9,389 bases of DNA from an uncultured Acetatifactor sp. GTDB lineage: Bacteria; Bacillota; Clostridia; Lachnospirales; Lachnospiraceae. How positions within the stretch are numbered: position 1 is the stretch's first letter; each line of letters opens with the position of its first letter. The notes beneath the pieces are model-generated. The model made no database searches. It had not been told where the DNA came from and saw only the letters and a list, made by a program, of their open reading frames with translations. The DNA lies in contig CAKRRU010000098.1 of the NCBI GenBank assembly GCA_934394515.1, positions 1 to 9,389 of the forward strand, given 5' to 3'. Positions 1 to 7,539 of the stretch are shown here, in pieces. The translations under genes were made by a program, and so were the position numbers.

Positions 1-50
1 TTATCTGCTCACTCTGGGAATTCTGTGGTTCTAAAGTTTTCAGTAACCCA

Positions 51-192
51 GTAGCCCCGGTTGCATATAAGAATAAGATGACCGTAAACAGACGCCGGCA
101 CTTAGCGAGGGTACTTTCCTCGCTTACGTACCGCTGCGCTCTGTTTCCGAGTGAAAACGATGTCAGCGTTTCTTATATGCAGCCGGGGCTAC
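51..192. repeat. Nested inverted-repeat element (possible structured RNA or MITE-like repeat)
   Basis: The outer arms, 51-73 and 170-192, are reverse complements at 22 of 23 positions. The single difference is a G-U wobble on one strand. Inside lies a second imperfect hairpin: 86-92 (aaacaga) pairs with 140-146, 93-98 with bases around 131-138 past a small bulge, and 104-110 (agcgagg) with 118-124 around a short loop. No ORF or promoter is evident inside. It lies downstream of the DUF2798 gene, but no T-run follows it on either strand, so it is not a plain terminator. Two smaller repeats follow: a 10-base palindrome at 196-205 and an imperfect palindrome at 210-233. My impression, unverified here, is that similar hairpins recur between genes in Lachnospiraceae. 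It could be a small mobile repeat, an mRNA 3'-end stabiliser or a structured RNA. The inverted repeat is seen directly; its role is not known. Confidence 0.75.
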
Positions 193-246
193 GGATGGCT
201 AGCCAGTATGTTAGCCAGTGATCATTGACTAACTTTCAAGTTAATT

Positions 247-717
247 TCAATCTGCTTTACAAATCTTACTTACCACAAACCCAAATGCATTTCTCACCCC
301 GGGACCTGCAAAGAAAATCTGCCAGCAAAGTGCCATAGGGAAGTTCTGCACCGTCTTCTGCAGCCACAGCGCAATGATCTGATTGCCGGGATGCATGAAC
401 AGACAGGTAGCGATGAAGCTCATCACCGGGCACATCAGGCACACGATCATGGATGAGATTGCCAGCGTGATGAAAATCGGCTTATCTTCCGGTGATACCA
501 TACGGAACGCCAGCTTGTGGGATAACTTTTCGACTACAAAGTACTCCAGAATACACGCAATGGGCCACATGATGGGAATCTCGCGGAACGCTAACAGGAA
601 GATTTCGTTGCTCATTCCTCCCTTATCCAGTGCGATGTTGTAGCAGACCATGGCATATACCATAACGAATGCCATAATAATGGTGAAAATAATGTTTTGT
701 AATCTTGTCTTCGGCAT
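247..717 (-). CDS. DUF2798 family integral membrane protein
   Basis: This is a 156-residue hydrophobic protein with about four predicted membrane segments, near residues 8-27, 44-62, 81-103 and 122-145. The two halves resemble each other in layout, fitting the tandem DUF2798 arrangement I recognise from Firmicutes. Typical phrases are NIIFTIIMAF, the MWPIA segment and FPMALCWQIFFAGP. The family's biochemical function is unknown to me. The reading frame opens 45 bases further upstream (762), but I chose the ATG at 717. It starts the conserved MPKTRLQN segment and follows an AAGGAGG ribosome site, though with a rather long 10-base spacer. The longer start would run through a palindromic regulatory site. 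The gene appears monocistronic in this window. Paired CACATGTG palindromes upstream suggest control by a dedicated repressor. Confidence 0.85.
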   Translation of the reverse strand: MPKTRLQNIIFTIIMAFVMVYAMVCYNIALDKGGMSNEIFLLAFREIPIMWPIACILEYFVVEKLSHKLAFRMVSPEDKPIFITLAISSMIVCLMCPVMSFIATCLFMHPGNQIIALWLQKTVQNFPMALCWQIFFAGPGVRNAFGFVVSKICKAD

Positions 718-755
718 GATTGGATGCCCTCCTTTTCTGAAAATGAGCGCAAAAA

Positions 756-803
756 GACACATGTGTGTTGTTCGTTAATCAGTGAGCAGTGCGCACATGT
801 GTC
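756..803. promoter_or_regulatory. Paired CACATGTG palindromes, candidate operator
   Basis: Two palindromic sites lie between the predicted promoter and the DUF2798 start. One is ACACATGTGT at 757-766; the other is CACATGTG at 794-801. Their centres are 36 bases apart. Together they also form an inverted repeat, 756-765 against 794-803, ten bases without mismatch. Twin palindromes of this kind usually bind a dimeric repressor such as a TetR- or MarR-type protein. In RNA the same bases could form a long hairpin in the 5' leader. No obvious cognate regulator is adjacent. The palindromes are seen directly; operator function is inferred. Confidence 0.5.
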
Positions 804-852
804 GTTTCCAATTCCTACCTAATGTCTCTATGCAGTTTACACAACGGAGATG

Positions 853-882
853 ATAGTATCATACCTTTTCAGCATAAGTCAA
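853..882 (-). promoter_or_regulatory. Putative sigma-A promoter for the DUF2798 gene
   Basis: On the minus strand a TTGACT -35 box (877-882) is followed after 18 bases by TACTAT (853-858). Transcription would start near 846, giving a leader of about 130 bases that contains both CACATGTG palindromes. The match is good but the long leader makes a closer promoter possible. Confidence 0.5.
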
Positions 883-961
883 TAGATTTTTCAAGTCATT
901 TTTCAATCACGTCTCAAATAATGCAGATTTTCTGTTTTGCATTTTTCCAGAAAACGCAAAC

Positions 962-985
962 GGGACTGTCCTTTCGAACAGTCCC
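962..985 (-). terminator. Rho-independent terminator of eno
   Basis: An 8-base perfect stem (962-969 with 978-985, gggactgt/acagtccc) with an 8-base loop lies 43 bases past the enolase stop codon. On the minus strand it is followed by a T-rich stretch (gtttgcgtttt). The plus-strand side is A-rich, so it acts in the eno direction only. Confidence 0.8.
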
Positions 986-1028
986 TCAAGAGAAAAAGAG
1001 AAACCAAAATAGTTTGGATAAAAGCAAT

Positions 1029-2493
<1,465 letters not shown>

Positions 2494-2499
2494 TGAATT

Positions 2500-2528
2500 A
2501 TTATATCTGCCTATTTCGAAAATAGCAA
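2500..2528 (-). promoter_or_regulatory. Sigma-A promoter of eno
   Basis: On the minus strand TTGCTA (2523-2528) and a perfect TATAAT (2500-2505) are separated by exactly 17 bases. Just upstream, 2539-2553 contains a short inverted repeat (tgaga/tctca) that could be a regulator site. Confidence 0.8.
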
Positions 2529-2696
2529 TAGGGATTAATGAGAGGATTTCTCAATGCAAAGATTTGGAATATTTTATGTTTTTTAGGTAATATTGATTCT
2601 TGTGCTGTATTTTTATTATTTTCCTCTATTTCTAAATTTATATTTCTTTAAAACTAAAATATAGTAAAATAGAGTTCATCAAATCTTAAAAGAAAA

Positions 2697-2729
2697 ATAT
2701 TTAAATATGCTGCATCTGCGGCAGAATGC
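2697..2729. promoter_or_regulatory. Palindromes before the XRE regulator, candidate autoregulatory site
   Basis: A 12-base perfect palindrome, ATATTTAAATAT, lies at 2697-2708. A second palindrome follows at 2715-2725 (TCTGC-G-GCAGA) and extends with one bulge to 2712-2729. It ends directly before the GAGG ribosome site of the regulator. XRE-type proteins often bind such sites to control their own gene. The symmetry is seen; the operator role is inferred. A TAAAAT at 2665-2670 or TATAGT at 2660-2665 could be the -10 box, but no good -35 box accompanies either. Confidence 0.35.
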
Positions 2730-2737
2730 GAGGCAAT

Positions 2738-3118
2738 ATGAGGAGTTTCGGTGAAATTCTTGCATCCCTGAGGGAAGAACGGGGAATCTACCAGAAAGAA
2801 CTGGCTGCCATACTGAAAGTTTCCGTCGGCACCATTTCTAATTATGAAAATAACATACACTTTCCGGATCAGGAGGCATTGATACAATTAGCTGACTTTT
2901 TCGGAGTCACAACCGACTACCTGCTGGGACGTACTCCTTATCGCTATAGCCTGGAGACCCTGAATCAGGAATTTGCACCCAACATCACTGTTTCCGGTCT
3001 GCTAGATATCCTGCAGCATTTCAATTCTAAAAATGCGGCTTCTTTGCTGGATTTTATCGATCTGCTGCAATTAAGACAAAGGGCAGAATCTTCACAGGAA
3101 GATTCTGCCACCGATTAA
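2738..3118 (+). CDS. XRE-family helix-turn-helix transcriptional regulator
   Basis: This 126-residue protein is a likely DNA-binding repressor. Residues 4-63 form a Cro/C1-type helix-turn-helix domain: the FGEILASLREERG first helix, the QKELAAILKVSVGTISNYENN recognition region (about 19-39), then the P43 turn and the ADFFGVTTDYLLGR ending typical of SinR/XRE proteins. Residues 64-126 form a predicted helical tail that may support dimer formation; the last ten are acidic and probably disordered. I chose the ATG at 2738 over the one at 2726 because GAGG sits 4 bases before it and the helix starts at once. The 2726 ATG lies inside a palindrome and lacks a ribosome site. The gene stands alone between eno and a convergent lipoprotein gene. 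Its targets are unknown. The final codons double as the neighbour's terminator hairpin. Confidence 0.9.
   Translation: MRSFGEILASLREERGIYQKELAAILKVSVGTISNYENNIHFPDQEALIQLADFFGVTTDYLLGRTPYRYSLETLNQEFAPNITVSGLLDILQHFNSKNAASLLDFIDLLQLRQRAESSQEDSATD
3082..3109 (-). terminator. Terminator of the TPR lipoprotein transcript, inside the XRE coding sequence
   Basis: A perfect 12-base stem (3082-3093 with 3098-3109) has a 4-base loop. On the minus strand it is followed by ctttgtctta, a T-rich tail. It lies 33 bases beyond the TPR stop codon. It is also the coding sequence for the last residues of the convergent XRE protein. On the plus strand no T-run follows directly, though a looser T-rich stretch starts around 3122. 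Confidence 0.75.
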
Positions 3119-3141
3119 GCATATTTATTCTGTTGTATCTT

Positions 3142-4188
3142 TTACCTGGTAGACAAAAACTGCTGCTCCCGGATGGCCGTCTGGTCGTCCGGGTAATTTT
3201 GTAAATAGGCCTTCAGCAGCACCGCTGCCTTCTGATAATCTTCAAGATATTCATATGCCACAATTTCATTAAAAGATAACGTCTGCATCAGGCTGTTTCC
3301 CTCGATCTGTTTTCCCGCCTGAAATGCCTCCAGAGCCTTCTGGTATTCTTTTTTAGACATCTCACACAATCCTAACTGATTGTAGATTTCCGCATCCGGT
3401 CCCTGCTTGGAGAGATAATTGCTGTATACGCTGGAAGCATAGTTGTAATCACCCGTTGCCTCGTAGGCTCTTCCCAGATACAGATAACTGTCCGCACCGC
3501 CCTTGTCCTTTGCCTCTTCCAATGCCAGATACGCTTTCTGGTATTCTCCCAGATAATAATAGATTCTGCCACTGTCGTAAGTGTCCAGCTGTTTGGCTGT
3601 ATCTAATACATTTTGCAGATATTCCTGTCCCACTTCACGGTAACCATACTCTGCCAGTACCTCATAGATTTCTATCAGCCGATCGTAATTTTTCGGATCC
3701 ATAGAAATCACCCTGTCAAAATCCGCTTTGGCACTGTCATAATCTCCGAGTTCCAATTCCGACGATCCCCTGAGAAAATATGCATCCTTTTCTTCCGGTT
3801 TTAACGCCAGAATAGCATCGTATACCTTTTTTGCTTCGGCCGGCTGACCATTTTTGGTATAAGCGGCTGCCAGATAATAGTTCATATCATAATCCACATT
3901 CTGTACCCAGCCGCTGCTCATTTCCAGCGCCTGTGTAAAATACTGAACCGCCTGTTCGTAATCCGTCAGACCCATGTTGGCGATTCCTCTGCCCCTGGCG
4001 ATCAGGCGACTATTTTCTTTCTGTGCTTCCGCTTCATCGAAAGCAGCCAGCGCTCCCTGATAATCCAGCGTCTCCACCAGCTGCATTCCTTCTGTGATCT
4101 TGGTCGTATCATTTCCGCAGCCTGTCAGCATGCCGATCATCAGGCAGCCGATCCCCACTGCCATCATTTTCCTATGTAATTTTCCCAT
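3142..4188 (-). CDS. TPR-repeat lipoprotein
   Basis: This 348-residue protein begins with a lipoprotein signal: positive residues (K3, R6, K7), a hydrophobic stretch from residue 8, and the lipobox LTGC with Cys24 as the modified residue. It should be anchored to the outer face of the membrane. The rest is a run of about eight or nine tetratricopeptide repeats, with recurring patterns such as YLAAAYTKNGQPAEAKKVYD, FLRGSSELELGDYDSAKADF and YNQLGLCEMSKKEYQKALEA. TPRs build a curved helical scaffold for protein binding. No catalytic domain is visible, so the partner and pathway are unknown. The start at 4188 is backed by GGAGG five bases upstream. It follows mscL by 68 bases on the same strand and may share its transcript. 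A weak promoter candidate lies in the gap. The transcript ends at the hairpin 3082-3109. Confidence 0.9.
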   Translation of the reverse strand: MGKLHRKMMAVGIGCLMIGMLTGCGNDTTKITEGMQLVETLDYQGALAAFDEAEAQKENSRLIARGRGIANMGLTDYEQAVQYFTQALEMSSGWVQNVDYDMNYYLAAAYTKNGQPAEAKKVYDAILALKPEEKDAYFLRGSSELELGDYDSAKADFDRVISMDPKNYDRLIEIYEVLAEYGYREVGQEYLQNVLDTAKQLDTYDSGRIYYYLGEYQKAYLALEEAKDKGGADSYLYLGRAYEATGDYNYASSVYSNYLSKQGPDAEIYNQLGLCEMSKKEYQKALEAFQAGKQIEGNSLMQTLSFNEIVAYEYLEDYQKAAVLLKAYLQNYPDDQTAIREQQFLSTR

Positions 4189-4217
4189 GCTTTCCTCCGC
4201 TGCTTCTGTCCTGTACG

Positions 4218-4245
4218 ATTATCCTTCTATGCGTAAATATTACAA
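4218..4245 (-). promoter_or_regulatory. Weak promoter candidate before the TPR lipoprotein gene
   Basis: On the minus strand TTGTAA (4240-4245) is followed after 16 bases by GATAAT (4218-4223). The boxes are moderate and the spacer short. If real, the lipoprotein can be expressed separately from mscL. Confidence 0.35.
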
Positions 4246-4256
4246 ATAATTTCCGT

Positions 4257-4700
4257 TTATTTAGTCTGTTCTTCCAGCTGGGAGGTGCAGTGAGGACATC
4301 TCGTTGCATCTATAGCGATCTCACTCTTGCAGAAAGGACATTTTTTTGTTATGGGAGCTGCCGGAGCTTCCTCCTTATGATGCAGAGTATCTCCCAGTTT
4401 ATTAATGAATTTCACCAGGCAGAAAATAACAAATGCCGTAATCAGGAAATTAATAACTGCTGTAATAAAATTGCCGTACATCAACACCGGTGCCGTCTCA
4501 CTGCTTCCCAGTTTCACATACAGATTGGAAAAATCCGTACCGCCGAAGATAGCGAGAATCGGTGTCAGGATATCCTGATTCAGAGAAGTAACGATAGCGG
4601 TAAATGCTCCGCCGACGATCACGCCGACTGCCATATCCATGACATTTCCCCTCAGAATAAACTTCTTAAATTCCTGCATAAATCCGCTTTTCTTACTCAT
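4257..4700 (-). CDS. mscL: Large-conductance mechanosensitive channel MscL with C-terminal zinc ribbon
   Basis: MscL is a homopentameric membrane pore that opens under membrane tension and protects the cell during hypo-osmotic shock. Residues 8-52 contain the conserved amphipathic start and first membrane helix (FKKFILRGNVMDMAVGVIVG, then LNQDILTP). Residues 75-100 form the second membrane helix, ending in FCLVKFINKL. The extracellular loop lies between. The core is typical. After a short acidic and proline-alanine linker (109-118), the C-terminus carries four cysteines in two CPxC motifs (CPFC at 121-124, CPHC at 135-138), a likely zinc ribbon. I recall such tails on some other Firmicutes MscL proteins. 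The total of 147 residues is slightly longer than E. coli MscL (136). The start is supported by GAGG close upstream. It is transcribed from a promoter facing away from holA's. Confidence 0.97.
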   Translation of the reverse strand: MSKKSGFMQEFKKFILRGNVMDMAVGVIVGGAFTAIVTSLNQDILTPILAIFGGTDFSNLYVKLGSSETAPVLMYGNFITAVINFLITAFVIFCLVKFINKLGDTLHHKEEAPAAPITKKCPFCKSEIAIDATRCPHCTSQLEEQTK

Positions 4701-4791
4701 TTTCCTCTTCCTTCCTCTTACGGTATCTTAGCCTTTCGGAATTGCTTCATTCCACAGATCTCCAATGCATTGCACGACTCCGAATAGTTAC

Positions 4792-4820
4792 ATTCTAGCA
4801 TACCCCTCTTGAAACCTCAA
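4792..4820 (-). promoter_or_regulatory. Promoter for mscL (and probably the TPR gene)
   Basis: On the minus strand TTGAGG (4815-4820) and TAGAAT (4792-4797) are 17 bases apart, with a TG extended -10 just upstream of TAGAAT. Its -35 box directly abuts that of the divergent holA promoter. Confidence 0.6.
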
Positions 4821-4838
4821 TAGAAAATGGAGTATACT
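4809..4838 (+). promoter_or_regulatory. Promoter for holA
   Basis: TTGAAA (4809-4814) and TATACT (4833-4838) are separated by 18 bases. Transcription would start near 4845, giving a leader of about 80 bases. The leader holds a direct repeat TCAGGCG (4854-4860, 4879-4885) of unknown meaning. Confidence 0.6.
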
Positions 4839-4924
4839 AAATCAATAACGATATCAGGCGAACCGATAGATCGCCCGGTCAGGCGTGTCATCTTTACTAT
4901 CCGGAAAGGATTCAGGATTCCATC

Positions 4925-5905
4925 ATGCAGCGGATCAACGAAGATATTAAAACAGGAAATTTCAAACAGATCTACCTGCTCTACGGGGAAGAGCGTTATC
5001 TGAAAAATCAATATACAAATCGTCTGCGTAAAGCCCTGTGTCAGGACGGCGATGAAATGAATACCCATTTCTATCAGGGAAAAGATTTTTCTCTCGGACA
5101 GGTAATTGATCAGGCAGAGACATTGCCTTTTCTGGCAGAACGCCGGGTCATGTTTTTCAAAGACACCGGACTCTTCAAATCCGGCGGAGAAAAGCTGGCG
5201 GAATATCTTGCCGCTCCCAACGATACCACCTTTTTTGTTTTTACGGAAACTGACGTGGATAAACGCAGCAAGCTATATAAAGCTGTACAGTCCAAAGGCT
5301 GCGTTGCGGAATTTACCGTGCAGGATGAGAATACCCTGAAACGCTGGATTGCCGGCATTTTAGGCAAGGAGGGTAAAAAAATCTCTGAGAATACCGCTCA
5401 GCTTCTCCTCACCAAAACCGGTACAGACATGGAAAATATTCAGATGGAGCTGGAAAAGCTGATCTGCTACTGTCTCGACCGCGATGTGGTCACTGCGGAA
5501 GATGTAGAAGCCGTCTGCACCACCCGGATCGCCAATCATATCTTCGATATGGTGAATGCCATTGCCGAAAAGCAGCCACAGAAGGCGTTACAGCTCTATT
5601 ATGATCTGCTGGCCTTAAAAGAGCCTCCCATGCGAGTTCTGTTCCTGATTGCCAGACAATGTAATCTCCTGCTGCAGACGAAAGAATTAAAAAGCAGAGG
5701 CCACGATAATAAGACCATTGCCTCCAAACTGGGCGTACCTCCTTTTGCTGTCGGAAAGTATGCGGCTCAGGCATCTCACTTTAAGACTTCCGTATTAAAA
5801 AACGCTGTGAAACAATGTGTAGAAACGGAAGAAGCCGTAAAGCAGGGGCGCATGAACGATATGATGAGCGTGGAGATACTGATTTTGTCAGTGTTGCCTT
5901 CCTAA
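4925..5905 (+). CDS. holA: DNA polymerase III delta subunit
   Basis: HolA is the clamp-loader wrench that opens the beta sliding clamp and helps load it on primed DNA. The protein has 326 residues, close to the family's usual 320-345. The N-terminal domain starts with the typical DIKTGNFKQIYLLYGEERYLKNQY segment (residues 8-31), which carries the clamp-contacting region. A degenerate AAA+ core follows, with the FFVFTETDVDKRSKLYK segment near residues 102-118. The middle domain contains GTDMENIQMELEKLICY. The C-terminal collar has the conserved IFDMVNAIAEKQPQKALQLYYDLL and PPMRVLFLIARQ segments and ends in VEILILSVL. The family normally lacks a working Walker A motif and none is seen. The ATG follows AGGA seven bases upstream and no earlier in-frame ATG exists. 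It is transcribed alone and converges on the NUDIX gene across the terminator 5954-5993. Confidence 0.95.
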   Translation: MQRINEDIKTGNFKQIYLLYGEERYLKNQYTNRLRKALCQDGDEMNTHFYQGKDFSLGQVIDQAETLPFLAERRVMFFKDTGLFKSGGEKLAEYLAAPNDTTFFVFTETDVDKRSKLYKAVQSKGCVAEFTVQDENTLKRWIAGILGKEGKKISENTAQLLLTKTGTDMENIQMELEKLICYCLDRDVVTAEDVEAVCTTRIANHIFDMVNAIAEKQPQKALQLYYDLLALKEPPMRVLFLIARQCNLLLQTKELKSRGHDNKTIASKLGVPPFAVGKYAAQASHFKTSVLKNAVKQCVETEEAVKQGRMNDMMSVEILILSVLPS

Positions 5906-5953
5906 CGCAAAAGCACTGAACATAGCATAAAAAGATACTGTCATTTTCTAAAA

Positions 5954-5993
5954 ATAAGCACCGTCAAAGTATGAAAGCTTTGACAGTGCTTAT
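5954..5993. terminator. Shared terminator between holA and the NUDIX gene
   Basis: A 16-base stem (5954-5969 with 5978-5993) has an 8-base loop. Reading the minus strand, all pairs form, with one G-U, and TTTTTAG follows immediately, making a strong terminator for the NUDIX operon. Reading the plus strand there is one C-A mismatch and a T-rich but mixed tail (ctttctc), so it may also stop holA less efficiently. No other hairpin follows holA. Confidence 0.85.
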
Positions 5994-6031
5994 CTTTCTC
6001 ATCATCCCAATTTTACTGATGAATCAACATA

Positions 6032-6691
6032 TTACTCCCACATTTCCGTCACAAAACACATCATGGCCGCCCAGGTATATAGCGGATAGAAGAGTCCCTG
6101 ATCATCCACACCGTCCCGCAATATCTTCTTTGCTTCCTCTCTGGTCAGCAGCTCAAAGCCGTCAAACATTTCTGTGCCCACAGCACCTTCCTGACTTACC
6201 TTCGGCATCTCCTCACGGTTCAGGGTGATCTGTACCAGTGCATTGCTCTCATCCGTCATACCCGGAGTACTGAATACCAGCGGATTCACGAGACGGATAT
6301 TGTCGCCCTCTTCCGGTTCGATACCGGTCTCTTCTCTGAGCTCCCGGATGGCTGCATGAAACGCCGGGTTTTGCGCCTGTGCATCCTCCAGGTCTAACAG
6401 CCCTGCCGGTACACTTAAGAGAAATTGTCCTGCGGGATAACGGTATTCCCGGCTTAATACCAGTCTTGGTTCCTGCCCTTTGATCTTCAGGATCACAATG
6501 CAGCTGACCGCATCCGGCAGCATCTGCTTGAATTCTTTCTCAGTCTTGATTGCTGCCAGATTTTCTTTTGTCCTTCTGGTAGCATCAAAATAATGTTTCC
6601 CCGGTTCATATTGCAGATCAAATACTTTAATAAATCTGCTGTCGTAGACGTTCTCTACCTGTTCTTTTTTTATGATCGGTCTGTTCTCCAT
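6032..6691 (-). CDS. NUDIX hydrolase, ADP-ribose pyrophosphatase-like
   Basis: NUDIX enzymes cleave nucleoside diphosphates linked to another group. The overall layout of this 219-residue protein resembles ADP-ribose pyrophosphatases: an N-terminal strand region, then the LSREYRYPAGQFLLSVPAGLLD segment (residues 79-100), which fits that subgroup. The catalytic helix motif RELREETGI (116-124) matches the REUXEEXGU half of the Nudix box. The box is unusual: Gly97 lies 19 residues before Arg116, where the standard pattern has 14, so a 5-residue insertion (within EDAQAQNPAFHAA) interrupts the motif. The metal-binding glutamates 117, 120 and 121 are kept. Another phrase, PLVFSTPGMTDE (about 138-149), is typical of the group. 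The substrate cannot be fixed from sequence. GAGG lies eight bases before the start. The gene follows the superoxide dismutase by 32 bases and is probably co-transcribed with it. Confidence 0.92.
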   Translation of the reverse strand: MENRPIIKKEQVENVYDSRFIKVFDLQYEPGKHYFDATRRTKENLAAIKTEKEFKQMLPDAVSCIVILKIKGQEPRLVLSREYRYPAGQFLLSVPAGLLDLEDAQAQNPAFHAAIRELREETGIEPEEGDNIRLVNPLVFSTPGMTDESNALVQITLNREEMPKVSQEGAVGTEMFDGFELLTREEAKKILRDGVDDQGLFYPLYTWAAMMCFVTEMWE

Positions 6692-6723
6692 ATGTTTTTC
6701 CTCTTTATTTTCTCTGTCTGTTT

Positions 6724-7368
6724 TTATTTTACACCCATATTTTCATATCGCCTTTCGGCCTTTTTCCAGTGAATCAGTTTATGCCACCCTTCCACATAAT
6801 CCGGTCTGCGGTTCTGATATTGCAGGTAATAGGCATGTTCCCACACATCAATAAGGAAAATGGGTGTATACAGCTTCAGATCCGGGACTTCCTGATTGGC
6901 TGTCTGTAGGATCACGAGTGTTCCGTCCTGCTCACTGACAAGCCATGCCCAGCCGGAACCGAATACCGAAACGGCAGCCTGTGTCATCAGTTCTTTCCAC
7001 TGTCTCACCGATCCGAAATCCCTGATCAAGGCCTCTTCCAGCGCTCCGCACGGCTCCTGTCCTGCCGGACTGCGCATACTGTCAAAATACAGCTGATGAT
7101 TATATACCCCACCGCCGTTGTTACGAATACTTTTCCGGGCTTCCTCCGGCAAGGATGCAAGTCTATTATCCTCCGAAGTGAGCAGTTCCGTCAAGGACAT
7201 CTGCTGTAGCTGCGGATAATCGGCAAGTGTCGCATTCAGCTTATCCACATAGGTTTTATAATGTTTGTCATGATGAAAATGCAGTGTTTCCTCATCCAGC
7301 ACCGGAAGCAGAGCATCATATTCATAAGGCAGGGGCTGTACGACAAAAGGGTAATGTTCTTCCAGCAT
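6724..7368 (-). CDS. sodA: Superoxide dismutase, Fe/Mn family
   Basis: This cytoplasmic enzyme converts superoxide to hydrogen peroxide and oxygen. The protein has 214 residues, near the family norm. The four metal ligands are visible: His32 in the HFHHDKHYKTYV segment, His91 in GGGVYNHQLYF, and Asp174 and His178 in IDVWEHAYYLQYQNRRPDYV. The second-sphere His36 and Tyr40 are also present. The NNGGG motif (83-87) combined with Gln159 in QTANQEVPD follows the Mn-type arrangement, in which the active-site glutamine comes from the C-terminal domain. I therefore favour Mn or cambialistic over strict Fe, so the symbol sodA is provisional. GGAG lies five bases before the start. The 171-base gap upstream lacks a convincing promoter and no terminator separates it from the unknown gene 7540-8013, so expression from the T-box leader is possible. 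The NUDIX gene follows directly. Confidence 0.95.
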   Translation of the reverse strand: MLEEHYPFVVQPLPYEYDALLPVLDEETLHFHHDKHYKTYVDKLNATLADYPQLQQMSLTELLTSEDNRLASLPEEARKSIRNNGGGVYNHQLYFDSMRSPAGQEPCGALEEALIRDFGSVRQWKELMTQAAVSVFGSGWAWLVSEQDGTLVILQTANQEVPDLKLYTPIFLIDVWEHAYYLQYQNRRPDYVEGWHKLIHWKKAERRYENMGVK

Positions 7369-7539
7369 GTTACTCCAATCCGCCTGTAGCTGACAGGCAT
7401 ATATTCTTCATACCATGTAACTATTCCACCCACGGACGTTTTCATAAATCCGCGAATAAGTCTCTGAATCGTTATCCTATGTATAGTATATGCCGATTCG
7501 ATAATTATATTTATCCTTTATCCATTTTAATCCAATATT

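Noticed and set aside
1..50. Tail of a minus-strand gene ending at the TTA at position 1
   Set aside because: The frame closes within about a dozen codons, so no gene end can be supported.
7236..7445. 69-codon minus-strand frame overlapping the dismutase start
   Set aside because: Most of it lies out of frame inside the dismutase gene and it lacks a ribosome site; treated as a shadow.
7499..7513. PerR/Fur-like box upstream of the superoxide dismutase
   Set aside because: I count only 10 of 15 matches to the TTATAATNATTATAA consensus in very AT-rich DNA, and no firm promoter lies beside it.
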